NCBI GenBank assembly: GCA_009779135.1 | Contig: WREW01000001.1 | Coordinates: 30,233-94,232, forward strand | DNA: 64,000 nucleotides | From: Alphaproteobacteria bacterium | GTDB lineage: Bacteria > Pseudomonadota > Alphaproteobacteria > UBA9219 | Reading direction: 5' to 3' | Shown: positions 21,807-32,287 of the stretch, piece by piece | How the letters are laid out: each line of letters begins with the position of its first letter | Position numbering within the stretch: position 1 is the stretch's first letter | Position numbers and translations under genes: made by a program | The notes under the pieces: generated by a model | What the model was told of the DNA's origin: nothing | Databases searched by the model: none | The model's input: the letters and a program-made list of their open reading frames with translations, nothing else

Positions 21807-22910
21807 ATGCGCAAAATCTTGCTTACCTCAACAGCCCTTTTAGCTCTGCCCACATCAGCCCATGCTTTCGACGTCATGCTTGGAGGCTCGGTTGATTTCC
21901 GCGCCGCACTTTTCCATGAGTCAGAAAAATCAAGACCCGCAGGCGAAGGCCCGCGCAGAAGCCGTGACATCCAAAGCGAATACGACTTTGTCATCACGGC
22001 GCAGAAAGAAGCCCCGCGCGGCATCACCTATGGCGCGCTGATTGAAATCAACAACAGCCAAAGCCATGACGCCCCCGCCGGACTTGAGCAAGCCTATGTC
22101 TGGCTGGAAAGCCCCGCGCTCGGCAAAGCCATGTTCGGCGATACTTACGGCGCGCGAACCCTCTTTGTTATCGCGCCGACCGTGGGCGAGGATCAGATGG
22201 CGGGTTCCTACACCAACTTTACAGACCCGCGTTCCTTAGGCCGCCTTCAACCGGCCTTTGTTGACCAAACATTGGGCGCAACAAAACTGGTCTGGTACTC
22301 GCCAAAAACCGCAATGTTCGGCGAAGATCACACGCTCCAGCTTGGTGTGTCCTTCACCCCGCGCGAGGACATGGCCGGCTCCGAAGTCGCTCTCTATGAC
22401 AATGCGACGGAGCCCAAAAATGTAATCGAGATTGCAGCGCAATATACCGGCATTATGGGCCCCGCCAATATCGTCGTCTCGCCCATGGTCGTGATGGCGC
22501 AATCGTCAGCCACGCAGCGAAGCGCCACCTTGTGGGGCCTTGGCGCGCAGGCGGAATATGCGGGGGTGACAATCGGCGGCTCCTATGTCGATGGCAGCCA
22601 TTACGGCATGCAAACCGGCCAGACCCTGCCGCAGCGCGTCTGGACAGCAGGCCTGAAATATGAGCTGGGCAGCATGGAGTTCGCCGCGAGCACCATGCGC
22701 GGCAGGGGCTATATGGGCTACGGCTTTATAGGCAGTGCCGCAAAAGGAAATTATGTGGATCGCCTCAGCATGTGGGGCCTCGGCGCCAGCTATAACTGGT
22801 TTGCAGGATTCACCACAACAGCAGACGCCGTGTTCTTCGACCAAAAGATCACCGCCGGCGAACCCAACACCGGCCATGTGCTGATGCTCTCCCAAAAACT
22901 GAGCTTTTGA
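21807..22910 (+). CDS. Porin (paralogue 2)
   Basis: Signal peptide MRKILLTSTALLALPTSAHA; aligns with paralogues 1 and 3 (VDFRAALFHESEKS); C-terminal LSQKLSF. Confidence 0.88.
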   Translation: MRKILLTSTALLALPTSAHAFDVMLGGSVDFRAALFHESEKSRPAGEGPRRSRDIQSEYDFVITAQKEAPRGITYGALIEINNSQSHDAPAGLEQAYVWLESPALGKAMFGDTYGARTLFVIAPTVGEDQMAGSYTNFTDPRSLGRLQPAFVDQTLGATKLVWYSPKTAMFGEDHTLQLGVSFTPREDMAGSEVALYDNATEPKNVIEIAAQYTGIMGPANIVVSPMVVMAQSSATQRSATLWGLGAQAEYAGVTIGGSYVDGSHYGMQTGQTLPQRVWTAGLKYELGSMEFAASTMRGRGYMGYGFIGSAAKGNYVDRLSMWGLGASYNWFAGFTTTADAVFFDQKITAGEPNTGHVLMLSQKLSF

Positions 22911-22949
22911 TCCCCCCTTCTTGTCATCCTCGGACAAGTGCCCCCCCCA

Positions 22950-23058
22950 TTGTCATCCTCGGGCAAGCGCAAAGCGCTTGAACCGGGGATCTGACGCCAA
23001 AGCGCTGCCCACCGTCAGATCCCCGGGCGCTTGCTGCGCAAGCCCCGAGGATGACAAG
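22950..23058. repeat. Palindromic repeat (family A), preceded by a truncated half-copy at 22921-22940
   Basis: TTGTCATCCTCGGGCAAGCGCAAAGCGCTTG...GATCTGACG...CGTCAGATCCCCGGGCGCTTGCTGCGCAAGCCCCGAGGATGACAAG. Confidence 0.93.
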
Positions 23059-23355
23059 AGAGGAGCAAAAACGCCACAACCAAAAGACGCGAAACTTTTT
23101 AACCCCCCTTACACCCCCCCTCCCCATACCCCCGTCTTCACCCCGCGCTCCCCTCACCCCTTCTCCAAACACAAATAGTTGTTTTTGCATACATAAATAG
23201 GCAAAACCGCAGCTTTTGAGCCACAGCAGAGACCTAAGTGAGAGCAAGGTTCATTTACAGCTTGTTTGCGCGGAATGGTTGTATCAGATTATTTCAGACA
23301 GGGCGATCCGCCCTCAAACACAATAACAAAACCGTCGAATCCATGAGGGGGATAC

Positions 23356-24525
23356 ATGCGTAAAATACTATTGGCAACTACGGCTCTCGTCGCAATCTCC
23401 GGCGCAGCCTATGCGGCTCCAGCATCCAAGATGTCTGACCACCGCGCAACGAAACAATCACCCATCCAGGTGACTTTGGGCGGTTATGCCGACTTCCGCG
23501 CCGCGCTCTTCCACGAATCGCAAAAATCGGCTGACGCCCTCGGCCTTGGCAAGCGTCGCTATAGCGATCTCCAAACCGAATACGGCGTCATCATCGCGGC
23601 AGAAGGCAAGGCCGCGCAGGGCGTCACTTATGGCGGTGTGATCGGCATCAACAACGATCAGAAATACGACCAGCAAGTGGCGCTTGATGAAGCCTATGTC
23701 TGGGGCGCTTCGGCCATGGGCGAAATCGTCCTTGGTGACGCACGCGGCCCTGCCGACATGTTCGTCTATGCGCCGACTGTCGGTGAAGGCCAGATTGCGG
23801 GCAAATACACCAACTTCACCGATCCGCAGTCTTTCGGGCGCTTTCATCCGACTTTTATCGACCCTACGGACACAAGCACCAAGGCCGCCTATTATACGCC
23901 TAAGTTTGAGCTTGGCTCAGCCCAAAGCACACTGCGTGCTGGCGTAAGCTTCGCGCCGAGCAAGCAGAAGAAAGGAACAGAGGCGTATCTTTACGAACCT
24001 CTGGTCGGTGCGCCTGCCGAAAATGTTGTTGAAGTTGCCGCAGAATATAAAGGCACCTTTGACCGCTTCGGCCTGAAGTTCACGCCTATGATGGTGATGA
24101 CGCAAAGCAAGGGCGACCATGTAACCAGTGAGCGCAGCGCGTTCATCTGGGGCCTTGGCGGACAAGTGAGCTTTGACACCCTTACGCTCGGCGCATCCTA
24201 TGTTGATGGCGGCCATTATGGCGCTTGGTCGGGTGATACCAACCGGCAATATGTATGGACGATCGGCGCAGGCTATGACTATAACGAGCAGATTGAGCTG
24301 GCCGTCAACTACATGCAGGGCAAGGGCTATGTGAATCGGGGCTATGTCAGCGGCGTGACCGGTTTTTATGTCAACCGGTTTGCGGCTCTGGGTGCGGGCG
24401 CCAGCTATCAATGGTTCCCGGGCTTTGCCACAGCGGCTGATGCGGTCTTCTTCAACCAGAAAAGCCCCACAGTTCCCAAAAACATCGGCCGCGTGCTGAT
24501 GCTCTCGCAGAAAATAGCATTCTAA
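23356..24525 (+). CDS. Porin (paralogue 3)
   Basis: Signal peptide MRKILLATTALVAISGAAYAA; strong similarity to paralogue 1; C-terminal LSQKIAF. Confidence 0.9.
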   Translation: MRKILLATTALVAISGAAYAAPASKMSDHRATKQSPIQVTLGGYADFRAALFHESQKSADALGLGKRRYSDLQTEYGVIIAAEGKAAQGVTYGGVIGINNDQKYDQQVALDEAYVWGASAMGEIVLGDARGPADMFVYAPTVGEGQIAGKYTNFTDPQSFGRFHPTFIDPTDTSTKAAYYTPKFELGSAQSTLRAGVSFAPSKQKKGTEAYLYEPLVGAPAENVVEVAAEYKGTFDRFGLKFTPMMVMTQSKGDHVTSERSAFIWGLGGQVSFDTLTLGASYVDGGHYGAWSGDTNRQYVWTIGAGYDYNEQIELAVNYMQGKGYVNRGYVSGVTGFYVNRFAALGAGASYQWFPGFATAADAVFFNQKSPTVPKNIGRVLMLSQKIAF

Positions 24526-24540
24526 GGCGAAAGCTGAAGA

Positions 24541-24575
24541 AAAAAGCAGCCTCTCGAAAGAGAGGCTGCTTTTTT
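24541..24575. terminator. Bidirectional Rho-independent terminator shared by porin 3 (+) and purA (-)
   Basis: AAAAAGCAGCCTCTC-GAAA-GAGAGGCTGCTTTTT; the purA stop codon overlaps the T-run. Confidence 0.92.
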
Positions 24576-25866
24576 AATCCCCAAAAGGATCCCTCACCAA
24601 AATCGTATCCTCACGCTCAGGGCTGGTGGAAACAAGTGTGACAGGAACTTCCGCAAGCTCCTCAATCAAACGTATATATTTGATCGCCGCTGCGGGCAGA
24701 TCAGCCCAGTGCCGCGCGCCACGGGTACTCTCTTTCCATCCCGGACAGGAAACATAAAGCGGCTCAACAGCCGCCTGCTGCGCAGGGTTTGCGGGAAGAT
24801 GATCGATCTCTTTGCCGTTAAGTCTGTAAGCGCGGCAGATTTTCAGCTCCTCCATCCCGTCAAGCACATCAAGTTTTGTCAAGGCAAGCCCGTCAATCCC
24901 ACCGACCTTGACCGCCTGCCGCACAAGAACCGCATCAAGCCAGCCGCAGCGCCGTTTGCGGCCCGTATTGGTGCCGAACTCGAATCCCCTTTGGCCAAGG
25001 CCTTCGCCGATGGGGCCGGTTTCCTCGGTCGGAAAGGGCCCTGCGCCCACGCGCGTGGTATAGGCTTTACAAATACCCAGCACGCGCCCCAGACTTTTTG
25101 CGCCGATTCCGCAGCCTGCGGCGACCGCGCCCGCAACGATATTGCTTGAAGTCACAAAAGGATAAGTTCCATGGTCAATATCAAGCATGGTTCCTTGCGC
25201 CCCCTCAAAAAGAATAAGGCTGCCATTCTTGCGTGCCTCCTCAAGTCTTTGCCAGACAACGGCCGAGAAAGGCAAAAGTCGTGGCGCAAGCGCCAAAAGC
25301 TGCGCCACAAGATCATCCGTTTTCAGCTCCGCCGCGCCATAGCCGCGCAGCAAGGCGTTGTGGTGAACCAAAAGTTCTTCGACTCGTTCGCGCAAAAGAT
25401 CGGGGGTTCTCAGATCGCAAAGCCGCACGGCACGGCGCGCGACCTTGTCTTCATAAGCGGGGCCGATGCCTCGGCCTGTCGTGCCGATTTTGCGCGCGCC
25501 CTTGGCCGCTTCACGCGCGCGATCCACAAGCCCGTGCACAGGAAGAATAAGGCAGACATTTTCCGCAATGATCAGATTATCCGGCGTGACGACAACATCC
25601 TGCTTTGCGATTTTGTCGATCTCGTCCAAAAGCGCCCAAGGATCCACCACAACGCCATTGCCGATGATAGAAAGCTTGTTTTTGCGCACAATGCCGGAAG
25701 GCAACAAATTAAGCTTGAACGTCACGCCGTCAATCACAAGCGTATGGCCCGCATTATGCCCGCCCTGAAACCGCACCACGACATCGGCGCGCGCGGAAAG
25801 CCAGTCCACGATTTTTCCTTTGCCTTCATCGCCCCACTGAGCGCCTACGACCACAACATTTTTCAT
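24574..25866 (-). CDS. purA: Adenylosuccinate synthetase
   Basis: [24 protein letters not shown]; start trimmed to the internal Met. Confidence 0.97.
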   Translation of the reverse strand: MKNVVVVGAQWGDEGKGKIVDWLSARADVVVRFQGGHNAGHTLVIDGVTFKLNLLPSGIVRKNKLSIIGNGVVVDPWALLDEIDKIAKQDVVVTPDNLIIAENVCLILPVHGLVDRAREAAKGARKIGTTGRGIGPAYEDKVARRAVRLCDLRTPDLLRERVEELLVHHNALLRGYGAAELKTDDLVAQLLALAPRLLPFSAVVWQRLEEARKNGSLILFEGAQGTMLDIDHGTYPFVTSSNIVAGAVAAGCGIGAKSLGRVLGICKAYTTRVGAGPFPTEETGPIGEGLGQRGFEFGTNTGRKRRCGWLDAVLVRQAVKVGGIDGLALTKLDVLDGMEELKICRAYRLNGKEIDHLPANPAQQAAVEPLYVSCPGWKESTRGARHWADLPAAAIKYIRLIEELAEVPVTLVSTSPEREDTILVRDPFGD

Positions 25867-25879
25867 AGTGAAACCCCTT

Positions 25880-26470
25880 TTAATTTGGCCATAAGGCATA
25901 AACAAGGCCGCCCAAAACCATAAGCACGACACAGGCCCAGCCTATGCGGTCAATGTAAAGCCTGAGCTTTTCTTCCATCCTGCTGCCGCCATAAGCGGTC
26001 GCCCCCGCAACAAGAAAAAACCGCCCCCCGCGACTGATAAAAGACACAGCCAGAAAAGGAAGCAAAGGCGATCCCATCGCCCCCGCCGCGATGGTGAGAA
26101 TCTTAAAAGGAACAGGCGTAAATCCCGCCAAAAGAAAAACCGCCAGCAAACCAAAGCGCTTGTCCCACGCCACAGCTTGTTCATAAGCGGCCCAATAAGC
26201 GCTTTCGCGCAAAAAAGGCTCGATCAGCCCAAAAGCAAAATACCCGATCGCATAGCCCAAAAGAGCGCCCGCGATCGAGGCCGCCGTGGTCAGAAAAGCA
26301 AACCAAAACGCGCGTTTTGGCTGGGCCAGCGACATCGGCGCCAGCATCACATCCGGCGGAATGGGAAAAAAGGAGGATTCGGCAAAGCTCAGCGCACTGA
26401 GATAAAAAGGCGCGTGACGATGCCGCGCCCATACAAGCATTTTGTCATAAAGATAAGAGAAGATTTTCAT
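25880..26470 (-). CDS. YqaA/DedA-like (SNARE-associated) membrane protein
   Basis: [26 protein letters not shown]; several hydrophobic segments. Confidence 0.82.
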   Translation of the reverse strand: MKIFSYLYDKMLVWARHRHAPFYLSALSFAESSFFPIPPDVMLAPMSLAQPKRAFWFAFLTTAASIAGALLGYAIGYFAFGLIEPFLRESAYWAAYEQAVAWDKRFGLLAVFLLAGFTPVPFKILTIAAGAMGSPLLPFLAVSFISRGGRFFLVAGATAYGGSRMEEKLRLYIDRIGWACVVLMVLGGLVYALWPN

Positions 26471-27150
26471 AAACCACCCGTCAGGAACTTTTGCGCAAAG
26501 GGAATAGTGATTTTTTTGCCCGCGCGCAACGCTTCCTCATCCAAAAGCTGGACAAGTTTTTGCACGGCGGTGCCTGTGCGCGTGGCGCGCTTGACAAGAT
26601 ATTCGACAACATCATTTTCAACGCGCAGCTGGCGATCCGCAAAAAGCTTGAGAAAAAGCCCGTGAATCAAGTCATCATCCGGCTCCTCGATCGCCACGCT
26701 TTGGCAGCTTTTAAGGCGCGTTTCAATATCCTTGAGCATCAAGCCCCAAACCGCCACCGGTTTTTGCGCGGCAAGAACAACGGGGACGTGAAGCGCTTTT
26801 GTCGCATTGTAAAAATGGACAAGCCATTCCTGCTGCGCCGGAAAAGCGGCGATCTTGTCGGCATCATCAAAAGCAAAGGCAGGCGCTGCGGCCTCGCCAC
26901 GCGCAAGGGATTCCAAAACAGAACTTTCCGGACAAACTGCCATCGCGCCGACATGCTGGCACCAGCTTTGCAGCAGATGACTTTTGCCGCAGCCTGCGGG
27001 GCCGTGCAGAATAAGCATATGCGAAGGCCAAGCCGTCGGCGGCGTTTCAAAAAGCCAGCGCACCGCTTGGGCATTGCTGGATGTGAGGAGAAAATCATCC
27101 AAAGACATGGCTATGTGATGCGGCCAAGACAGCTTATATTGCTGGCTCAT
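26467..27150 (-). CDS. hda: DnaA-related ATPase (Hda/HdaA-like)
   Basis: MLILHGPAGCGKSHLLQSW; FAFDDADKI; short DnaA-like AAA+ architecture. Confidence 0.8.
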   Translation of the reverse strand: MSQQYKLSWPHHIAMSLDDFLLTSSNAQAVRWLFETPPTAWPSHMLILHGPAGCGKSHLLQSWCQHVGAMAVCPESSVLESLARGEAAAPAFAFDDADKIAAFPAQQEWLVHFYNATKALHVPVVLAAQKPVAVWGLMLKDIETRLKSCQSVAIEEPDDDLIHGLFLKLFADRQLRVENDVVEYLVKRATRTGTAVQKLVQLLDEEALRAGKKITIPFAQKFLTGGL

Positions 27151-28232
27151 GATATTTTGTCCTTAGAGCCCGCGCGGTAAAGAGGGCTTGCGCGATAATG
27201 CCGCACGGCAAGGCGGATCAGAACGCCCAAAACAGCGGCCACAGGCACAGCAATCAAAATGCCGACAAAGCCGAGCAAAGCGCCCCCCGCAAACACGGCA
27301 AACAAAACCCAAACCGGATGAAGCCCGACGCGGCCACCGACGAGTCTGGGCGTCAAAACGTAGCTTTCAAGCGTCTGCCCGATAAGAACAACAAGAAATG
27401 TCGCAAGAATAGGTCCCCATGTGTCGAACTGGATAAAGGCAAGAGTCATGCTTACCACCAGACAGAAGATGGTTCCCACATAGGGAATAAAAGCCACAGC
27501 GCCTGAAAGAATGCCGACAATCACGCCATATTTAAGGCCGACCAAAGTAAGGCTGATACTGAAAAACAGCCCCAAAGACAAACACACAAGCGCCTGCCCG
27601 CGCAGAAAGCCGGACAGCGTGGTGTTGATCTCGCGGAAAGCGCGGGAGAAAAGAGGATATTGTTTGCGCGGCACGAGATCTTCAATCGTTTTTGTTACAG
27701 AAGGCCAATCACGCAGCAGATAAAAAGCAACAATAGGCGTGATAACAAGCAAAGTCAGAATATCGAACAGCGCGACACTGCGCAAGACAAGCCCTTTAAG
27801 AACGCCACCGGCCCAGCCTATAACGTCACCGGCATAAGCCGAAACGGCATCACGCAGCCTGTCAACATCGTGCGGCGAAAGCTTGTGTACCCATTCATAA
27901 ACCAAAGGCATCAGGCGCTCGCGCACATAGCCGACGCCATCAGGTATAGAGGCAATCAAGGTCAGGATCTGGCTTTGGATCAGCGGAAAAAGAAGCAAAA
28001 CAAGCGAAAGCGCCGCCACAACAAAACTTAACAACACCAAAGATGTGCTAAGCCAGCGCGGCCAGCCCGCGCGCGATAGCCGATCCACAACCGGATCCAG
28101 AAAATAGGCGATCACCATACCAGCGACAAAAGGCAGCAAAATTGGCCGCAAAAGCCAGATAAAAAGGCAAAGCAGCGCGGCCATGACAAGCCAGAAACGC
28201 ACGGCAAACTGGGATGAGACTTCACGAGGCAT
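27147..28232 (-). CDS. AI-2E family (PerM-like) transporter
   Basis: Multiple transmembrane segments; AYFLDPVVDRLSRAGWPRWLSTSLVL; FIPYVGTI. Confidence 0.87.
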   Translation of the reverse strand: MPREVSSQFAVRFWLVMAALLCLFIWLLRPILLPFVAGMVIAYFLDPVVDRLSRAGWPRWLSTSLVLLSFVVAALSLVLLLFPLIQSQILTLIASIPDGVGYVRERLMPLVYEWVHKLSPHDVDRLRDAVSAYAGDVIGWAGGVLKGLVLRSVALFDILTLLVITPIVAFYLLRDWPSVTKTIEDLVPRKQYPLFSRAFREINTTLSGFLRGQALVCLSLGLFFSISLTLVGLKYGVIVGILSGAVAFIPYVGTIFCLVVSMTLAFIQFDTWGPILATFLVVLIGQTLESYVLTPRLVGGRVGLHPVWVLFAVFAGGALLGFVGILIAVPVAAVLGVLIRLAVRHYRASPLYRAGSKDKIS

Positions 28233-28259
28233 GATCGTTTTCCTCTTCTGTTATTTTAG

Positions 28260-29351
28260 TTATTCCGCCGCATCATAAGAAAGCTCCCAGCCGCGCCCAT
28301 AGCCATGCACAAGAGCAAGGCCCTGAACGGCCAAGGCTGCCTGCAAATCCTGAAGATCGCCACGGAAAACAAGCTCGATATGCACAAGGCCGCGCGTCAT
28401 GGTCACCACATTGACATCTATAAGATCCTGCACAAGATCCAGTTTTTTACGCAAGGCCGTCCAGACCGCCAAAGTCGGCACCAAAACGCGCACCGGAAGA
28501 TAAGATGGAGGTTGAGTCAAAGAAGGATGATCTTCCCGCCAGCTGCTTTCAATTTGCGCCATCACCTGCTGCGTGGCGTTATGAAGGACGGCCTCGATCA
28601 TATTTTTGCTTTTGATGGTTTCAAGCGCGATGCGGAAAGGCGATAAAGGGCGGCCTCTATTGTCATAGCGGTAAACGGTGACAAGCGCCTCAAGCGCGCC
28701 GGTCTGGTCAAGATCAGCTTCCAAAACAGGAACAATAACGCCCTCGGCCTTGTGGTGCTTCATGATATTTTGAAGAACATCTTCCGATCCTTTAAGCGCT
28801 TCCTGCGCAGAGATAAGCGCAATATCGTCAAGATCGCCCTGCGGGATAATCACCGGCGCAAGCCCCGCTTGGCGCGGCATGGCCGACCAAGCCTGCGCCC
28901 ATGGTGTTGTTTGCTCCCACAAAATCGCGCGCTCGCCTATTTTAAAGACAGGCAGCACCACAACAGGCTTGGCGCGCATTTCAAAATAAGAAACCCCCTG
29001 CCCGCTTAGATATTGCCGCACGCGCTCGGACTTGAAAGCAACGGTGAATACGCCCGTATAGCGCGGCCCCGCAATATGTTCTTTTTGAACTTCCAGAGAG
29101 GAAACAAGCGCGGCAATCACCTTGTCATCAGGCGGGTCACTCGGCATTTTGCTGCCGAGCCGATCCAGAAGTCTGAGGAAAGCCGTATTTTGCGCCTCTA
29201 ACATAGCTTGATCGCGGGCGGCAGAGGCCGAGGCGGCGCTTACATCCACGGCCACATTAGCCACAGTATAAACAGGGTCGGCCCCCTGCCCCCATGCAGG
29301 CAGCGCAAAAATAAGAAAAATCAGGCCACATAAAAAAGTGATAAGGCGCAT
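28260..29351 (-). CDS. DUF2066 domain-containing protein
   Basis: YTVANVAVDVSAASASAARDQAMLEAQNTAFLRLLDRL N-terminus; signal peptide; typical purM neighbour. Confidence 0.8.
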   Translation of the reverse strand: MRLITFLCGLIFLIFALPAWGQGADPVYTVANVAVDVSAASASAARDQAMLEAQNTAFLRLLDRLGSKMPSDPPDDKVIAALVSSLEVQKEHIAGPRYTGVFTVAFKSERVRQYLSGQGVSYFEMRAKPVVVLPVFKIGERAILWEQTTPWAQAWSAMPRQAGLAPVIIPQGDLDDIALISAQEALKGSEDVLQNIMKHHKAEGVIVPVLEADLDQTGALEALVTVYRYDNRGRPLSPFRIALETIKSKNMIEAVLHNATQQVMAQIESSWREDHPSLTQPPSYLPVRVLVPTLAVWTALRKKLDLVQDLIDVNVVTMTRGLVHIELVFRGDLQDLQAALAVQGLALVHGYGRGWELSYDAAE

Positions 29352-29438
29352 TTGCAAACTCGCTTATTTTCGCTAGGATCTACCCTCAAGCAGGGTTTAT
29401 CGTATTTTTCCTCGATCAGCAACGATGACGGTCAAAGT

Positions 29439-30518
29439 ATGACAGAGATGGAAGAAAAAAAACAAGACGCTTATGCGCGCGCGGGCGTTGATATTGAGGC
29501 CGGCAACCAGCTGGTCGAGGCCATCAAGCCCCTTGCCCGCGCCACGGCACGGGCGGGCGCGGACGGCGCTCTGGGCGGCTTTGGCGGCCTTTTTGACCTC
29601 AAGGCGGCAGGTTTTCGGGATCCCATTTTAGTCAGTGCTACGGACGGGGTAGGCACCAAAATCAAGCTGGCGCTGCAGATGGACAAGCATGACGGCATCG
29701 GCATTGATCTTGTGGCCATGGTTGTGAATGATCTGATCGCAGTCGGGGCTGAGCCATTGTTTTTCCTTGATTATTATGCAACAGGTCAGCTGAATACCGA
29801 AACCGCCCGCACGGTGGTTGCCGGTATAGCCGAAGGCTGCAAAGTCGCGCATTGCGCGCTGATCGGCGGCGAAACGGCGGAAATGCCCGGCATGTACGCG
29901 CAGGAGGATTACGATCTTGCGGGCTTTGCCGTGGGCGCGGTCGAGCGTGGCCAGACCCTGCCTCGTCAGGACATCAAGGAAGGCGATATTGTTCTGGGGC
30001 TGGCCTCAAACGGCCTTCACAGCAACGGTTTTTCTCTGGTGCGCAAGATTATTGAGCAAATGGGTATGGATCTTAATACCCCTGCCCCCTTTGATGGCTC
30101 GCGCTCTTTGGGCCAAGCTCTTTTGGAGCCGACACGCATCTATGTGCAGCCTGTGTTAGGCGCTGTTAAAACAGGCAAGGTTAAGGCTCTGGCGCATATC
30201 ACCGGCGGCGGGCTTCTTGAAAATATCCCGCGCATATTGCCCAAAGGCCTTGGCGTCTGGCTTTCCACAAAAAGCTGGCCGGTGCCGGCTGTGTTTAAAT
30301 GGCTTGCCAAAGAAGCTTCAATCAGCGCGAAGGACATGGCCCGCACTTTTAATTGCGGCCTTGGCATGATCGTGATTACAGCGGCAGAAGATGCGGAAGA
30401 GCTTATGCGCTTTTTCACCGATGTGGGTGAGACCATTTACCGCGTGGGCGAGGTTGAAAAAAACCTCGGTGACAACCGCATTTCCTTGCAAGGCATGGAA
30501 AGCAGCTGGCCATGCTGA
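29439..30518 (+). CDS. purM: Phosphoribosylformylglycinamidine cyclo-ligase
   Basis: DAYARAGVDIEAGNQLVEAIKPLA; ATDGVGTKIKLA; start trimmed (29439 or 29448). Confidence 0.95.
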   Translation: MTEMEEKKQDAYARAGVDIEAGNQLVEAIKPLARATARAGADGALGGFGGLFDLKAAGFRDPILVSATDGVGTKIKLALQMDKHDGIGIDLVAMVVNDLIAVGAEPLFFLDYYATGQLNTETARTVVAGIAEGCKVAHCALIGGETAEMPGMYAQEDYDLAGFAVGAVERGQTLPRQDIKEGDIVLGLASNGLHSNGFSLVRKIIEQMGMDLNTPAPFDGSRSLGQALLEPTRIYVQPVLGAVKTGKVKALAHITGGGLLENIPRILPKGLGVWLSTKSWPVPAVFKWLAKEASISAKDMARTFNCGLGMIVITAAEDAEELMRFFTDVGETIYRVGEVEKNLGDNRISLQGMESSWPC

Positions 30519-31159
30519 ATGTGGCCATTTTAATCTCAGGGCGCGGCAGCAATATGCAGGCCTTAGTCCGCGAATCTCAAAAAGAAAACGCGCCTTTTCG
30601 CGTGGTTTGCGTTCTTTCCAACAAAGCGGATGCCGCAGGGCTTGCATGGGCGCAGGAACAAGGGATTCACACGGTCGTTGTGCCGCATAAAGATTTCAAC
30701 AAAGACCGTCAGGCTTTCGAGCAAGTAATCAATGAAAAACTGCAGGAATGCGGCGCGCAGCTTGTTTGTCTGGCTGGCTTTATGCGTCTGTTGACACCGT
30801 GGTTTGTGCAGCAATGGCGCGATCGCTTTATCAATATCCATCCGTCTTTGCTCCCCGCCTTCCCGGGCCTTGATGTGCAGCAAAAAGCGATTGATTACGG
30901 TGCCAAACTCTCCGGCTGCACGGTGCATTTTGTGCGCGAAGAAATGGATCACGGCCCCATCATCGCCCAAGCCGCAGTCCCCGTCCTACCCGAAGACACC
31001 GCCGAAACCCTCGCCGCGCGTATTTTGAAATGCGAGCACCAGATTTATCCCCAAGCCGTAAACTGGATCGCCCAGAATCGTGTCAGCATAATAAATGAAA
31101 AAGTCTTTATCGCAGACGCCAAAGCCCCCCAAAGCCTAACCAATCCCTGCGCAGAATAA
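30512..31159 (+). CDS. purN: Phosphoribosylglycinamide formyltransferase
   Basis: LNVAILISGRGSNMQALV; CTVHFVREEMDHGPIIAQAAVPV. Confidence 0.95.
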   Translation: MLNVAILISGRGSNMQALVRESQKENAPFRVVCVLSNKADAAGLAWAQEQGIHTVVVPHKDFNKDRQAFEQVINEKLQECGAQLVCLAGFMRLLTPWFVQQWRDRFINIHPSLLPAFPGLDVQQKAIDYGAKLSGCTVHFVREEMDHGPIIAQAAVPVLPEDTAETLAARILKCEHQIYPQAVNWIAQNRVSIINEKVFIADAKAPQSLTNPCAE

Positions 31160-31215
31160 CGCCCCCCTCCTGCCAATGACAAGAGGGGAGGCGACACGGC
31201 TATGGGTTCTTCCAC

Positions 31216-32064
31216 CTAATTCAGCCGCCACCGCAATTCGCGCAGCATGCTGTCTTCCTGTGGCACGGCTATGGCTTGGGGGGCCAGATCGCGCACGACT
31301 TCAAGGGCGTTGATGGCGGCGCGTAAATGGCCGCGTTCGGCTTGCAAATAGCCAAGCTCGCGCCACAAATCCTGCTGGCGCGGGGCAAAAAGAATCATGC
31401 TTTGCAGCGCGCCGATCGCGCCTTCGATCCGATCCTGCATCAAAAGACGGCGTTTGACGCTGTGCTGCAGCCGCAAAAGCACCGCGCGGCGGGAAAGGGG
31501 GCGCAAAAGTTCAGACGAAAGATCAAGAAGGGCAGGGGGATCCGGTTCGTCAAACAGCAGATTTTCCAGATCATCAAGCGGCGCTTCTTCAATCAGGCAG
31601 GTTTGGCCTGCGCGGAAAGGATCAATCACGACCTGCCCGTCTTGGGCGGAAAGCCGCAAAAGAAAATGGCCCGAAAGGTCAAGCCCCGTCATCGCCCAGC
31701 CCATCTTTCCGGCGATATGAAGATAAAGAATCCCCAAAGCCACGGGCGAGCCGCGCCGCCGCTCAAGCACATCCGCAAGATTGGTGGCACGCGCATCATC
31801 ATGATGATTTTCATCGCCTGTGTATTTGTTTTGCACAACGAGCACATGCCGCAAAATCGCAAGCTGATCGTCAAGAGCTTTAGGGCATCCCGCGCTGCGC
31901 GCCTGCGCAAGCAGCAGATCCAGCGCCTCCCGCGCGCTTTCAAGCCTGTCATGAGGCCGGTCAATCACAGCCAGAGCCAAAGCCGTCTGCGCGATATCAA
32001 GAGAATCATCCTCCTGTTCGCCGGCATGCCGTAAAAGACGTATAGATTCGGGATTGTTTTGCAT
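31216..32064 (-). CDS. SirB1/transglutaminase-like family protein
   Basis: VLERRRGSPVALGILYLHIAGKMGWAMTGLDLSGHFLLRL. Confidence 0.83.
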   Translation of the reverse strand: MQNNPESIRLLRHAGEQEDDSLDIAQTALALAVIDRPHDRLESAREALDLLLAQARSAGCPKALDDQLAILRHVLVVQNKYTGDENHHDDARATNLADVLERRRGSPVALGILYLHIAGKMGWAMTGLDLSGHFLLRLSAQDGQVVIDPFRAGQTCLIEEAPLDDLENLLFDEPDPPALLDLSSELLRPLSRRAVLLRLQHSVKRRLLMQDRIEGAIGALQSMILFAPRQQDLWRELGYLQAERGHLRAAINALEVVRDLAPQAIAVPQEDSMLRELRWRLN

Positions 32065-32162
32065 CGAATCAGTGTAGCGCAAAAGCCCGCCCAAGTGAAT
32101 CCAGCCCAAGGAAAAAGAACTGGGGATAAGTCAAACTTTTTGTCTGCTGTGGCTTTCTTCCT

Positions 32163-32270
32163 CTTGTCATCCTCGAGGCTTGCGTAGCAAGCGCTCGGGG
32201 ATCGGCCACCAGAGCGTAAGATCCCCGTGCTCTTGTCCGCCAGCAGGCGGACAAGCCACGAGAATGACAA
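32163..32270. repeat. Palindromic repeat (family A)
   Basis: CTTGTCATCCTCGAGGCTTGCGTAGCAAGCGCTCGGGGATC...GATCCCCGTGCTCTTGTCC...GGACAAGCCACGAGAATGACAA. Confidence 0.92.
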
Positions 32271-32287
32271 AGAGGGAATAGATAACT

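Noticed and set aside
25171-25923. 250-aa plus-strand ORF across purA
   Set aside because: Antisense to purA with no recognisable motif.
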